A stretch of DNA of 64,000 nucleotides, from NCBI GenBank assembly GCA_027605045.1, contig JAQFWX010000007.1:248001-312000 (forward strand), read 5' to 3'. The translations under genes and the position numbers were made by a program. Positions within the stretch are counted from its first letter, which is position 1. Each line of letters begins with the position of its first letter. Positions 47,753 through 60,453 of this stretch are shown piece after piece. Under the pieces are notes generated by a model. The model ran no database searches. It was not told where the DNA came from and saw nothing but the letters and a program-made list of their open reading frames with translations. This DNA is from Phallus indusiatus. Its lineage: Eukaryota; Basidiomycota; Agaricomycetes; Phallales; Phallaceae.

Positions 47753-49640
47753 ATGGTCAACTTGAGACAGTTCCCACTGTTGCTTGCTAGCTATGCCCTC
47801 GTTGCTGATGCCACTGCAATACCTACGTCTGGAGATTCTGGAATGCCCACTGTTGATCTAGGATATTCTGTTTATCAGGGTAAAACGTTGAACAACGGTG
47901 TTAACGAATGGCTGGGTATTCGTTTTGCTGCACCGCCAGTTGGAAACCTTCGTTTCCGCAAGCCAGTACCACCTCAGAATACGACCGGAGTTATACAAGC
48001 TAATAGCTTTGGACCCGTATGTTTTGGGTTGACTAATGGAGACAGCCCAAGATTTGGCGAGGATTGCTTGTTCCTCAACCTTTGGGGACCGTCCAACTTC
48101 ACTCGGAAATCATCAAAATCTTCTGTATTTTTCTGGCTGACGGGGGGCGGGTTTGTAAGAGATGTCAATGCAAATGTTGGTAGCTCCGGGTGGAGTTTCA
48201 TTCAGTCGCTGACTAACTTTTTCTTAGTACAATGGATCCGTATTAGTCGAAGCCGCAGACCATGACATGATTTATATTGGGATTAACTATCGTGCTGGCC
48301 CTTTCGGTTTTCTGGCAAGCGAAGAAGTCAGTAAAACAGGCGAACTGGATTTGAACGTTGGCCTCCATGACCAGCTCTTCGCATTGAGATGGATTCAGAA
48401 ATACATCCATCATGTATGTAAATATCATCTTATGAAATGTGTTCAAAAGTGCTAACCTTTTTGGAAACAGTTTGGCGGTGACCCTGGTCGAGTCGTGATT
48501 GTCGGGGACAGTGCCGGAGCCGGAAGTATTGCTATTCATTTGGTCACTCGCTACCACAAGCCTGAAACCTTATTTCACGGCATATTCGGTCTTTCTCCTT
48601 TCTTTCCCACACAGTTTCGCCCCGGAGATCTTCAATGGCAATTTGACCTATTTGCGAACAGAGTCGGATGTGGAAACTTTAATACATCCTCCGCAAAGTT
48701 GGCGTGTCTCCGTAGTGAAAACGGTGATATGTTGCAAGCGGGTAATGAAGTATCATTCCCATATCCTGGTCGAACCAACAACGCTGTCGTTCCCTACACT
48801 CCCTGTATTGACAACGACTTGCTTACTGATTTCCCTCTCAAACTCTTTGCCGAAGGAAAATACCGTAAACTACCGTCTGTTTTTGGGTGCGTGTTTTTTT
48901 AATTCTAACAGGCAGGAGTCAGCTAACTTTGTTGGGAATAAACAGGCACGTACAAAATGAAGGATCACTTTTCGCCGTCAATGCTAATACTACTCAAGAT
49001 ATCGCAGGCTTTTTCATGGATAACTTCCCGCAACTGAATTCTACAGATACAGACAATATCATCGCCCATTATCCTTTGGAGCCACCAGTTCCTAAGCATG
49101 GACCATGGTTCCCTTCTGCTGCGAATGCATACGGCGATACTGTACTCGCATGTCCTGCTTTAGCTTTATCCAGTTATTTGGCACCGTTTTCGGACACCTG
49201 GAATTACAGGTGAGTTAATAAAGACACAACCCCGTTCTCATCCAATTTCCTTCCTTAGGTATGACGTAGATACACCGTCCCAAGAGGCTGCAGGTATCGA
49301 CGTTTACCACGAATCTGATTTACCTCCCCTTTATGGACCAAACAATGCTCCGCTCGCGACTACCCCAGGTCCGGAAGTTTTCAACATGACGCCGATTGTC
49401 CAAGGATATTACACCAATTTTGTTCGTTTCTTGAATCCTAACGTTCCCAACGGCAGCGTAAACCAAACTTGGCCTCAGTGGAAACCACCCACATTGGTGG
49501 GTACAACTGGGACCCGAATTGTATTTAGCTTGGACCCGAGTCAAGATTTCGCTCCCGTTGTCGGCTTTGAGCAAGCGTCGGAGGATCAACTGGACCTTTG
49601 TGCTTTTTGGAGGACTTTGGAAGACAAGATGGGTCAGTGA
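47753..49640 (+). CDS. secreted type-B carboxylesterase/lipase
   Basis: Five exons (47753-48175, 48228-48413, 48471-48886, 48946-49209, 49259-49640) sum to 557 codons. The signal peptide is near the start (LRQFPLLLASYALVADATA). Conserved blocks are WLGIRFAAPPVGNLRF, GEDCLFLNLW, the oxyanion segment TGGGF (many relatives have HGGGF or QGGGF), INYRAGPFGFLAS and the nucleophile elbow GDSAGAGS with Ser at about residue 217. The triad acid is probably the Glu in QNEGSLF and the His lies in DVYHESDLPPLYG. The family hydrolyses carboxylic esters. Substrate cannot be read from sequence. GDSAG instead of the commoner GESAG is a mild variant. The first intron has a GTTGGT donor. Confidence 0.9.
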
Positions 49641-51052
49641 AGTGTCCGGGATATCGAAATGGGGTTGTAATGTATTCATTCTATTTCAACATCAAATGTA
49701 ATCGTGATGTGATCCGCGACGGGCTACACATGGAAAGTCCCGAAACGCGCGATATTACCGAGTCACGTTACACAACGCGTGGCTTCATTGTTTAGAAACT
49801 GTATATATACCAAACACCATTATCTACAATAAACAACTAGATTTCCCCCCACTTTTCTCTCTATTTTTCAAAACACACGAGCACTGGTTCCCGTATCTTT
49901 CCTGCCACACTCCTGAGGCGCTCTCTTCAATCGTTTTCGAATATTTAAGAAGAATCTAGGCGTTTTGTAGTCATCAATCTTTAAATGGATAAAAACAATG
50001 TTACACTGTACCTTATATTTGAACGTCCAAGGCAAGAGTCAGTACGACCTCGTCTTTTCCTGCGCGTGACCGTTACTACGCGCGTCGTTACGATCGTAAT
50101 TCATCTAGAGATGAAACATTCCTTCTGTCTTTGAATATTGAGAATTTTCGTTATAGGTATAGATCCATTAACAACAAAGTGCACTGGAACTATTTTAATC
50201 AGTGAGCTAGTTCAGAATAATAAATATCCTCAGAAATATAGACGTTTGGGATGAGTCTCGCGCACCGTTACATTTAGGAGATAAAAGCCCCATCATCCAT
50301 GCATATAGTTCGTCCAGGTCGATTAGGTGATCTGAACCGAAGAGACAGACTAGCATCAAACTATGCGTCTGAATCTTGAATGAAGATAATCGTGTCTTGC
50401 CTTGACACTTGGCCCAAACAAGCACTCTGATGGCCGAACATAATTTTCCCGAGGTCTTGACGATGGTTCTAGAATGAAAACTTTTTCGTGGATAATCAAT
50501 AAATTATTGGACTAACCCAGAATCTGAACTCATTAAACAAGCCGTCAGTTCGTTATGCTGTAAACCGAATTCAATCCCATATTCACTTAAAGTGCAATCA
50601 AAGTTTATAAACTATGATGCATGTGACAATTCGGAAAGTTCCGCAGTCAATAGTTGACATCTTTCTTAATTTTTTCGGGAGACACCTCGAACAGACCTTC
50701 AAGTCAACGCCAACTCCCGGGATACAATCAGGCCAGGGCAATTTCTATTGACTGGAAGCTGTGTGGTGCATTCCAAATGAGGTTTTGACCGACGATGACT
50801 CCAATCTCTTCGGCCTAAAAGCAGGCTCTTTAAAGACGAAGCGACATTTCTTTGTGAGCGCTCTAGGTTTTTCAGTCCTTCCCAAGCTTGCTCCAAGCAA
50901 TCCCCTACAGAACGCACAATTGACGACTGTGTAGTATCCAACTTGACTGGGGTTTGTGTAGGTTTTAAACAGCCGACTGTGATTGGTGACGCGGTGACGA
51001 CCAACCGAGTGATGACAACCTTATTGTGACGCACATCAGTAACGCAGTAACG
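49641..51052. other. 1.4-kb intergenic region
   Basis: The 3' flank of the esterase, then sequence without recognised features. The last 60 bp resemble the leader of the F-box gene at 53139, as expected for tandem copies. Confidence 0.5.
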
Positions 51053-52780
51053 ATGCTTGACCGCGTACCATACGACATATTCAGCGAAATCATCAAGCTT
51101 TCGTATAATACCCAAGACGCATTTTCTTCATTTCGCTCATTCAGAGATTTTGACGAGGTTCATGTACCCCCTATCGAGGCAACCCATGTTTGTCGTTCTT
51201 GGAGAACTGCCCTTTTATCCAATCCAACTATGTGGACCTACATCACACTCGTTGGCGGGACACCGCGTCTGGATCAATTTGACCAAATACTCCATCGTTC
51301 CGGCACTTGTCCGTTGCACCTTTTTATCGACTTACATGCTGATCACATCGACCCGGATCTCATCATTCATCACTATTACAAGCTCTCAGTCATTTCGCAA
51401 CAAATGCACAGGTGTCGCCAACTTCGCATGGTGGTTTCACCACAGCTAGCCCCTTTTGTCTTTCACTGTCTCGATAAACCCGCTCCTATACTACAGAGAC
51501 TCTATCTTCACACTTCCTGGGAATACGGTTGGTGGAAGTATGAGGATGTGCTTCCAGGATTTCATGAAATTTTGTTTTCCGGACATGCACCCAATCTCAA
51601 ATATCTGAATATTCAAATCGTCGATAGTTTGGTCAACTTTCAGCTATCTATATTCAAAAATCTGTCGAGTCTTCATCTCATATTCACCGACGTCACCAAC
51701 ATAAAGAATGAAATTCTCCTAGACGTTTTACAATCATCACCCCATCTTCATACGCTCGTGATCAACATTCTCATGTACACTAGAGTATACGGACCTGTTG
51801 CGCCGGTATCCTTTGATCGCCGGGTTACTTTGTCGCACCTCCGAGAGCTCTCACTTCGAGGTAGTTGTAGGGTTAGTGTGGTCGATTTGTTTCTGGGACA
51901 TCTTGACTTTCCGGCGGAAAACGTCAAATTTGACATCAAATGCGAAGATTTTTTCTATAAAATCTCTACTTCGACCCTTCTTTTACACATCCTCTCTTAC
52001 CGACGTTTCACTTGTGTCTCCGTTTCACGTACTATCAACCACTTCTTCTTAATCATTCAATTTTCCGAGAAGATGGACGATGAATCCACAGGATCAATAT
52101 TTAAAGTAGCATCCGAAACCAGCCTTCGGTCTCAGGATGGCCTGCTTAGCTTTTTGCGAACGTTCAATGTATTGGATGTTACGCACATGTCCCTAGAAAG
52201 GATCCCATTCAATAACGTAATTCTCAGACGCATCTTGGCTTCCCTAAAAAACTTGCAATATTTACGCGTCCGACATGGAAATTATAACGAGTGGACGTTA
52301 TCAGAAGGAGAGGCTATGACTTACGGTTCATACCTAAAAGCGCTGTTGCCTCCAAAGCCGCCGAGTCCCACTGGCAGTTCTGGAACACGGCCGAGTTCGG
52401 AAACGGACACAGACGACAGCGAAATAGATTTGGACACAGACGACAGCGACATAGATTCGGACACAGACGACAGCGAAATAAATTCGGACACCGAAGCTTA
52501 CCAAGGACAATTGTTTCCCTGTCCATCTCTACGCACGCTTGAATTACTCCTCTCTGACGACGACCTTTACCCAGTTACATTGGAAGAAGCCCATCTCCCA
52601 GCACTCTCCTGGTGTTCCAAAATTCGAGAACAAGCTGGATACCCATTGAGGTGTATAGCCGACTGCGGCGGGCTTTCGAATTTGGCAGAGGACATTAAAG
52701 CATGGTTGCGGGTGCATGGATCCGGTCTTTCCATTGAGGTTAGAGTAGATACAGGTGTAGATGCAGATGCAGATAAATGA
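51053..52780 (+). CDS. F-box protein, tandem copy 1
   Basis: Single exon, 575 residues. The F-box is at the N-terminus: MLDRVPYDIFSEIIKLSY, then ATHVCRSWRTALLSNPTMW. LRR-like segments follow (FKNLSSLHLIFTDVTNIKNE, LDVLQSSPHLHTLVI, LSHLRELSLRG). An acidic repeat lies at about residues 450-482, and the C-terminus reads PALSWCSKIREQAGYPLRC. It is probably a substrate adaptor of SCF ubiquitin ligase complexes. It is a close paralogue of the next gene (53139), in direct orientation, and of the broken copy at 35233-36859. The ATG at 51053 is the first ATG in frame and sits directly before the F-box. Confidence 0.88.
   Translation: MLDRVPYDIFSEIIKLSYNTQDAFSSFRSFRDFDEVHVPPIEATHVCRSWRTALLSNPTMWTYITLVGGTPRLDQFDQILHRSGTCPLHLFIDLHADHIDPDLIIHHYYKLSVISQQMHRCRQLRMVVSPQLAPFVFHCLDKPAPILQRLYLHTSWEYGWWKYEDVLPGFHEILFSGHAPNLKYLNIQIVDSLVNFQLSIFKNLSSLHLIFTDVTNIKNEILLDVLQSSPHLHTLVINILMYTRVYGPVAPVSFDRRVTLSHLRELSLRGSCRVSVVDLFLGHLDFPAENVKFDIKCEDFFYKISTSTLLLHILSYRRFTCVSVSRTINHFFLIIQFSEKMDDESTGSIFKVASETSLRSQDGLLSFLRTFNVLDVTHMSLERIPFNNVILRRILASLKNLQYLRVRHGNYNEWTLSEGEAMTYGSYLKALLPPKPPSPTGSSGTRPSSETDTDDSEIDLDTDDSDIDSDTDDSEINSDTEAYQGQLFPCPSLRTLELLLSDDDLYPVTLEEAHLPALSWCSKIREQAGYPLRCIADCGGLSNLAEDIKAWLRVHGSGLSIEVRVDTGVDADADK
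52405..52491 (+). repeat. 27-bp in-frame repeat coding for acidic residues
   Basis: Three tandem units encode TDDSEIDLD, TDDSDIDSD and TDDSEINSD. The neighbouring paralogue at 53139 has a single unit-like stretch (SDIDDGDMDTESNTD), so the tract has changed length between copies. Confidence 0.85.
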
Positions 52781-53138
52781 GAACACGCAGAGCTTGGGAT
52801 ATGTTCTTGGGACCTAAGCAAACTGGTCATTCTTTTGGAGCAGCAATTATGTCCCTCTCTCGAAACTCCATTTGATAATTGACAACTTTGGTGAATATAC
52901 ATCCATGTTACCTATGTTATATGCTATCTAAAATAAGCTTAAAGAAAGTGTTCACTTTCATCAGGATACAAAATATCCTTTATGTCCCGTACGTACGGCT
53001 GGGACGACGCCGTGTATTTGATGCCAACACGAAGCTGATTCAGACGACGCTCCATTAGACTTTGTGTGGGAATGGGGCTGCCACGGCGATGGTGATGACG
53101 ACCCTTGTTGTGACGGCACCACCAACCAACGCGTAACC

Positions 53139-54788
53139 ATGCTTGACCGCGTACCATGCGAAATATTCAGCAAAATCATCAAGCTTTCGCATACCAAAGA
53201 AGTATTCCCTTCGTTCTATTTCATCAAAGATTTCGACGAGGTCAATGTACCTCCTATCAAGGCAACCCACGTTTGTCGTTCGTGGCGAAACGCCCTTCTA
53301 TCTAATCCAACGATGTGGACCTACATCACACTCACTGGCGGGAGACCGCGTCTGGATCAATTCGACCAAACACTTTATCGTTCTGGCACTTGTCCATTGC
53401 ACCTCTTTATCAACTTGCACGTTTATCACATCGACCCGACTCTCATAATTCATCATTATTACAAGCTCTCGGTCATTTCGCAACAAATGCACAGATGTCG
53501 CCAACTCCGAATGGTGGTTTCACCACAACTGACGCCGTTCGTCTTCAACTGTCTCGACAAACCCACCCCTATGTTGCAGAGGTTCTGTCTTCACGTTACC
53601 TGGGATTATCCTTTGGATCATGAAGATGTACTCCGAGGATTCCATGAAACTTTATGTTCTGGATATGCACCCAATCTTGAACATCTGAACATTCAAATTG
53701 TCGATGGTCTGGACAATTTTCGGCTAGCTCTATTCAAAAATCTATCGAGTCTCCATCTTTTATTCACCGAAGTCACCAGAATCAAGGGTGAAGTTCTGCT
53801 GGACATTTTACAATCATCACCCCGTCTTCGTACACTCATGATCAGCATGCAAAAGTACACTACATCACACAGACGCATGGCGCCGATATCCTCCAATCGC
53901 CGGATTACCTTGTCGCACCTGCGAAACCTCACACTTCGAGGCAATTGTAACATTGATATGATCGATTTGGTTCTGGGACATCTTGATTTTCAAATAAAAG
54001 ACGTCAAATTTAGTATCAAATGCGAGGATTCTTTCCACAAAATCTCCAACTCGACTCTTCTGTGTCACTTGCTTTCCTATCGACGTTTCACTTTTGTCTC
54101 CGTTTCACGTTGTGCCACCCGTCGAAACCTAGCTTTGGAATTCTACGAGATGATGGATCATAAGGGTGCCGGTTCAAGGTTCAAAATAACGTCGGAATAC
54201 TCTCGGTCTCAGGATGGTCTACTCAAATTCTTGCGAACATTCAACGTATTGGATGTTACGCACATGTACCTAGAGAGTGTCCCTTTTAATGGTGTGCTTC
54301 TCAGAAGCATTTTGGTTTCGCTGGAAAATTTACAATATTTACGTGTTCAGCATGGGAATTTTAACGAGTGGATGTTACACGAAGAAGAGGAACCTCAGAC
54401 CTACGGTTTATACCTAAAGGCACTGTTGCCCCGAAAGCCGCAGCGTTCTACTAACGATCCCCAAACACTATCAAATTCGGACATAGATGACGGTGATATG
54501 GACACAGAGTCGAACACCGACGCTTACCGAGGACAATTGTTTCCTTGTCCATCTTTACGCACACTTGAAATATTTCTCTTTGATTACCAGCATTACCCGG
54601 TTACATTGGAAGAAGCCCATCTCCCAGCGCTTTCCCGGTGTTCCAGAATCCGAGAACAAGCCGGGTACCCGTTGAGGTGTATAGCTGACTGCGGTAAGCT
54701 TTTGGACTTGGCAAAAGATATGGAAGCATGGTTGCGGGTGCATGGCTCGGGTCTTTCCATTGAGATTAGGGTTGGGACGGCTCCATGA
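53139..54788 (+). CDS. F-box protein, right-arm (intact) copy
   Basis: Single exon, 549 residues. The F-box reads MLDRVPCEIFSKIIKLSH, then ATHVCRSWRNALLSNPTMW. LRR-like repeats follow (FKNLSSLHLLFTEVTRIKGE, LLDILQSSPRLRTLMI, LSHLRNLTLRGNCNIDM). An acidic stretch SDIDDGDMDTESNTD and the conserved C-terminus PALSRCSRIREQAGYPLRC complete it. The same role is inferred as for the neighbour at 51053: a substrate adaptor for ubiquitin ligation with unknown target. It starts about 360 bp after the end of that gene. It is the functional partner of the pseudogene at 35233-36859. Remnants of the same family occur at 21855 and 25965. Confidence 0.88.
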   Translation: MLDRVPCEIFSKIIKLSHTKEVFPSFYFIKDFDEVNVPPIKATHVCRSWRNALLSNPTMWTYITLTGGRPRLDQFDQTLYRSGTCPLHLFINLHVYHIDPTLIIHHYYKLSVISQQMHRCRQLRMVVSPQLTPFVFNCLDKPTPMLQRFCLHVTWDYPLDHEDVLRGFHETLCSGYAPNLEHLNIQIVDGLDNFRLALFKNLSSLHLLFTEVTRIKGEVLLDILQSSPRLRTLMISMQKYTTSHRRMAPISSNRRITLSHLRNLTLRGNCNIDMIDLVLGHLDFQIKDVKFSIKCEDSFHKISNSTLLCHLLSYRRFTFVSVSRCATRRNLALEFYEMMDHKGAGSRFKITSEYSRSQDGLLKFLRTFNVLDVTHMYLESVPFNGVLLRSILVSLENLQYLRVQHGNFNEWMLHEEEEPQTYGLYLKALLPRKPQRSTNDPQTLSNSDIDDGDMDTESNTDAYRGQLFPCPSLRTLEIFLFDYQHYPVTLEEAHLPALSRCSRIREQAGYPLRCIADCGKLLDLAKDMEAWLRVHGSGLSIEIRVGTAP

Positions 54789-56241
54789 GAATACGTAGAG
54801 CTTGTGATATTCTTTTGAAGGAACTATTCTTCTCTTTAAACACCCTGTGAGCAATCACGTTTTCGAAGTAGCTAATACATGTCTATGTTATTCGTTATTA
54901 ACTTTCACTTCCACTTTCAATTCCCCTCATCAAATTTCAAAATACATCTGTTTTACGCATATTTCTACAATGGTTATTTACACAACCTCCCTCGTATTAA
55001 ATAGCGACGACTTCCATGTTCAGGAAATGTCCTACCAGTGCGTTCTCGAATTGCAAAACGGTTTTTTCACAATAAGTAACAAGAAAGGCACATTTATACG
55101 CCACGCGATAAAAAATATCGCTCATAAAAGGTAAAGCTTTTGTTCCAAAACATACAGTTGCAAATTTAAACTCACTAATGCTCGAACAATAAACATGATA
55201 TCCACATAATAAATGTCTCTGTTCCTAATGTGCGGCTGAGCATAGTCTAGTATAATACAGAAGCAATATTTACCTTAGTAGTGGTAGTGACTGCGGTTAG
55301 CCATTGGTTAGCCACTAACCCTGAGCTGGACCCACAACCCACACACAGTAACGCGTAACGCGCGCGTTCCTTTTCTCGGTCTTCACATCCTTGTATTCTA
55401 GTACCACCAGCACGTTTCGAAAGGCATTCTGACGATCTGACGAAATACTTCGCAGTGAAATCCAACTATCAAGATTTTAGAATTACAATAACAGTTAGTA
55501 AAACCGAGTGGAACTTTCAGATAAACATTTACGTTCGATTGTTTAGTAGAAGCTATACTGCGGAGAACACTAAAGGTATGAGAAAGTCAAAACGCATATG
55601 ACGAAATGATATATAAATCAACCGCTTGATTCATTCGCGCAGGCTGCAGTAAATGAATTTACCGCGGCGTAGCTGGCCGTACCACTAAGTAAGTGGCTTC
55701 AAGGCTGTCTTGTCTACTACTGCGTATATGACACGGACTTTATTTTCCCATGCTATCTCATTCTCTTTTAGGGGAGGTCTTATTTCAACACCTCAATAAA
55801 ATGTCTCGTTTCGACGCTGGTGATTCGTTCAAAGTCATACGTCGAACATTCTAACTTTGTAGTTTGGAAACTAATCAACAAGCCGGATGACAAGTTGACA
55901 ACACTTCGGAGTATAACGTTCAAGACACCTGCCCTACAAGCGCTTTGAACCTGCGTAAAGGAATGTCTTCTTTCTGGCGAAAAGCCGAACTGTCAGTCTA
56001 TTATTATGAAATTTCTCAGTGCGTGCTTATAATTCCACAGTCAGTCACGCGGAGGTTTAGAACGAAGCTCTCATCAAATTGTCGATCACCAGGGGTAAGC
56101 TCATCAATACACTTGCGACATTAGATTAATAAGCAATGATCGTTCCTTCGCAGGGTGCACACGCTTCTGAAACATTTAAAACGAATCTTGAAACACGTCG
56201 TACAAGTCGCAACTGCAAGAGACCCCATCTCTCCTTCCTTG
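54789..56241. other. intergenic between F-box gene and aminopeptidase, right arm
   Basis: Inverse-homologous to 32835-33825 and 34850-35232. The junction equivalent to the aegerolysin insertion lies at about 55190, between CTCACTAATG and AACATGATATCCACA. The short frame 54969-55134 has a counterpart in the left arm but is not supported as a gene. Confidence 0.55.
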
Positions 56242-59200
56242 ATGTCTAATCTCTCATCTGAATCTCCGGCGTATTATAGACTTCCTACAGAAGCTAGACC
56301 GGTTCACTATGATCTTATGCTCAAGACCGACCTTGACAAACTGGAGTATAGAGGATTTGTTTCTATTTAGTGCGACTTGCTCTTTTCTTTTCCGTTATAG
56401 TCGAGCTGACGACTTATCTCAAGCCTTGACGTTGATGTTGACACTAAGTCACTCACTTTCAACTCTGCAAAACTCGCTATAGAAAAAGTCTATGTGTCCA
56501 AGCTTGATGATCAACCCAAGCCAGTTGATCTAGCCAACCTTACCCTGGACAAAGAAACCGAGAGAGCGACTCTGACTCTCCCAGCCCCTTATAAAAAAGG
56601 AGACAAGGTCAAACTATCCATTCTTTATAGACACCAGTTAGCCAATAACATGCGAGGTATGTAAGCTGACCGTCACATCTGAAATATCCATTATTTCTCA
56701 AATGAATACCAGGATATTATTACTCCAGATACGAGAAACAAGGCAAGGAGCGTCATTACGCTCTTACGCAGTTTGAGGTGATGCGGAACTTCGCCTTCGC
56801 TTGGGTACTCCTCTTACTTAACCTCTATCAGTCAACCTATGCTCGTGCTGCTTTTCCTTGCTGGGACGAACCCGCTTTGAAAGCTACATTTGCTGTGGCC
56901 ATGATATCCAGATCCAACACCGTCAATCTATCCAACATGCCAGCCATATCCGAAACCGCGGTTGTTTCAGGTCACTACACCGATTTGTTTGAAGGCGAAG
57001 GGTACGAAGGATGGAAAATCACCCAATTTCAAATGACCCCTAAGGTACTCTTCTCTCAATGCGCCGTGGTGCTCGGAGTGTTGTCAATCTGATTACATTA
57101 CTGGCAGATGTCCACTTATATTGTGGCCTTTGCCAACGGTGAATTCAAGTATTTGGAAAGTTCTTATACAAGTCCTCTAAGCGGGACAATACGCCCTATA
57201 CGAATATACGGTGTGTCCAGTTCTTTCTCTCCCTCTTTTTTTGTGCGTGGAGCGGAGTGTTAACAATGAACACAGCGACAGAGGACATTATCAATCAAGC
57301 CCAGGTATGCATGACTGTACTAACTCTGTATGTAACTTAAAGCAAACGGCTGAGCGTGAAATATGTGTAGTTCGCTTTAGACGTTACAGCTAAAGTGCTA
57401 GTTCATTACGAAAAGGTTTTCGATGTTGAATTTCCCCTTCCAAAATTGGATACCCTCGTGGTATGTCTCATTCATTAATCCATACCCTTCATTCAATATG
57501 AGATGTTGCCAGGTACATGACAGCGGTGGTGCTATGGAGAATTGGGTAAGATGATACAGCAAACAGATCCATCTATCTCACAGACCTTTTTGTTGACTAT
57601 TCGCGATATTAGGGTTTAATCACAGGAAGAACTGACTTGTACCTCGTGGATCCTGAACGAGTTGACTTGGTTTCAAAGCAAAATATTGCTAGTACCCAAA
57701 GCCACGAGGTTAGTTTTACTTTTGACCTTGTTGCGCTACAATAATAATAAAAAACGCGACAGATTGCACATATGTGTATGCCTTTTGTTGATTTAGCGTG
57801 GCTGTTCTCTTAGCTTATATAAAACGCAAGGGTTCGGTAATATCGCTACCATGGAATGGTGGGACAATCTCTGGTTGAATGAAGGTTAGCAGAATCTTAC
57901 ATTGTTGTTGACGTTGCTTATAATGGTCCGTAGGTTTTGCGACTATCATGGGCGAAGTGGTCATCCTGAATGAGTTCAGATTTTACTCAAGTTATAGCCG
58001 TAGATCGATCTTTTATAATATCATAGATTATTTCCCGAATGGAAGGCTTATTCAAGTTTTTACAACCAGCACACAACCAGAGCATTGTCACTGGACGCTC
58101 AACCGTCTTCTCATCCTATTCAAGTGCCCGTTCCCAATGCAAACGATATTGGCCAGGTATGCATTCTACCTTGGTTATTTTACCACGGTACCTGAATTTT
58201 CCTGTCTTAAGATCTTTGATCCTTTATCTTATTCTAAGGCAGCATCTGGTCCGTATCCTTTCAATTGATAATCAGACGCTAACCTTCAGTTTCTTTAGTT
58301 CTCCGTATGCTCTCAGTATTCACCGAAGAAGACCGATTCCTTAAAGGCGTGTCGATATATTTGAAGGATCATCTATATACTAATACCGTAGCGGAGGATC
58401 TCTGGGCTGGCATACAAAAAGCTACCGGTTAGTACCTTTTTCTCTGCTTAGTCGTTGACTTGATAGCCGAATGACATTTATTAAAATGCGAAATGTAGGA
58501 CAGGATATAAACGCTTTAATGCAAAATTGGATAACAAAGGCATGTGTAGTTTCTGACTTGAAGATTTAGTCATCTGTTAACATGACGGATTCAATTAGAC
58601 CGGTTATCCAGTTTTAACGGTCACTGAAACGGAAGATGGTATTCATATTCGTCAGGATAGGTTCTTTATCGGTGGGAAGGCGGAGGATAAGGATAATCAA
58701 ACGATTTGGTCTGCATTTGCTTCATTCAACGGTGTTTGTCCTTAGCTCATGTGTTGTCAATTTAGGCACGTCCCTTTAGGTATACTAACCGCCAACTCGG
58801 AAGGCAAAATATCCATTGATAATCACGTGCTGCTTACCACGAGAGAGACGACTTTCAAGCTTGACACCAGTCGTTTGTGGAAGTTGAATGCGGGTTCAAC
58901 CGGGTTTTGTATGCTCAACTTAGGCAACGTACGCGAGACAGTGTTGCTAATCTTCTTGTAGATAGAGTCCTCTATCCCCTAAAACATTTGGTTAAACTCA
59001 GTCAAGAAGCTGCTTCTCCAAACTCTAGTTTAACAGTCGTTGATCGCCTGGGCATTCTTAATGATGCAACGGCTCTCGCTACGTCCGGCTATACCACGAC
59101 GAGCAGTGTTTTAAGCTACATAGCCAAGCTAGGATCTGAAAATGAATGTACGTCATCTCTATTTATCAATGTACATATGCCAACCCGGCGAACGTTTTAT

Positions 59201-60453
59201 CCATAGACCTCGTATGGGAAAGCATAATAAGCCAAATTTCTCTGATCAGTCAGAGTCGTCTTGACGAAGCAGACAAGGATGGTTTGCGAGATTTTTTGAG
59301 AGTAAGTTCCGCTAGCTCCAGTCTTCATTTATGCTCATGAGGTTTTGATTATAGACCTTGGTAGCCCCACTTTCAAGACGGTTAGGATACGAGTATCCAC
59401 CCAGAGAGCACTATGACACGATAAACCTACGGACCACGGTGATTGGTGCAGCTGCAGATAGTGGTCTATCCGAGTAAGTCGCGCGTATACTTCGCTTCAT
59501 CGCATTTGCATTTGAAGTTTACAACTGTCATCATTCGCAGGGTCGTACAAAAGCTGCAAGAGTGGTTTAAAACTTATCTGTCCACGGGCTCGGATTCTCA
59601 TATACCCCCTGATCTTGTCAAAATCACTTTTGCTATTGTATGTGATGTGAACATTCAATTTGCATTGGACGCATTGCTCATTCTCATCATTATGACCCGT
59701 GTTAGGCAAGTAAACATGGAGGTAGACAAGAGTGGGAGGGATCAAAGAAAGCATTCCTCGGCTCCACGAATCCTACCATTCAGACTGCAGCCATTGCCGG
59801 CATGACTAGCACCCGTGATCCGGCTTTAATTGAAGAAACTTTTGATTTTATTCTTGATTCTGCGCCGATTCACGTGATCCTTTTTATCAACATCAATCAA
59901 TAAATGGTACACTGACTTGATTCCCCACCTAGGCTGTTCGAAGCTTCCTAGCTGCGGCTTCTGCGAACAGGAAGGTTGGAAAGGTAGGGGAACATCGTTG
60001 ACTTCAATAGATTTATCATCTTCATGAACTTATTGCATCAGAAACTGGCTACATTTTTCACCACAAACTACGACGAGGTAAAGTGATTATCATCATAAAA
60101 AGTCTCGGTTCTGCATGATTTAACGATAATTTCAATCTCCAGCTCGCAAGAAAATCGGGTGGAACACGCACTTTTACTTTTTATTACCAACAATCGCCGC
60201 GGTATTGACAACTTTGCAAGACGCAGAAGAACTTGAGGATTATTTCAAAGATAGAGATACGTCTAAATTCAACAAGGCGCTTGCCCAGGTATTGGACATC
60301 GTTCGCGCCAAAGCAAGGTGGTCAGAAGTAAGTCTATCATTGGAGATTAATGTTTTATCATCTGACTCTTCTTCTTAGAGAAGCAAGGATGAAGTAAAGA
60401 ATTGGCTTGGGGAATGGAAGGATCACAATACGGCTGAAGCAGGAATCCCGTAG
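56242..60453 (+). CDS. M1 family zinc aminopeptidase, right-arm copy
   Basis: Close paralogue of the left-arm gene with the same exon pattern. The start is [20 protein letters not shown]. Next come [23 protein letters not shown] and HEIAHMW, assembled with a 13-nt microexon (57763-57775), then [19 protein letters not shown]. Two differences matter. The intron after MQNWITK starts with GC (58540-58541), where the left copy has GT. In the last third a one-base deletion at about 60160-60200 breaks the frame if the homologous acceptor (60142) is used. An acceptor 8 bp further on (60150) restores it, so the product could still reach SERSKDEVKNWLGEW and TAG 60453. Catalytic residues are all present. 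It is probably functional but less certain than the left copy. Confidence 0.82.
57763..57775 (+). other. 13-nt microexon within the HEXXH zinc motif (right arm)
   Basis: Identical in sequence to the microexon of the left-arm gene, with a CGACAG acceptor and GTATGC donor. It completes HEIAHMW. Confidence 0.85.
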
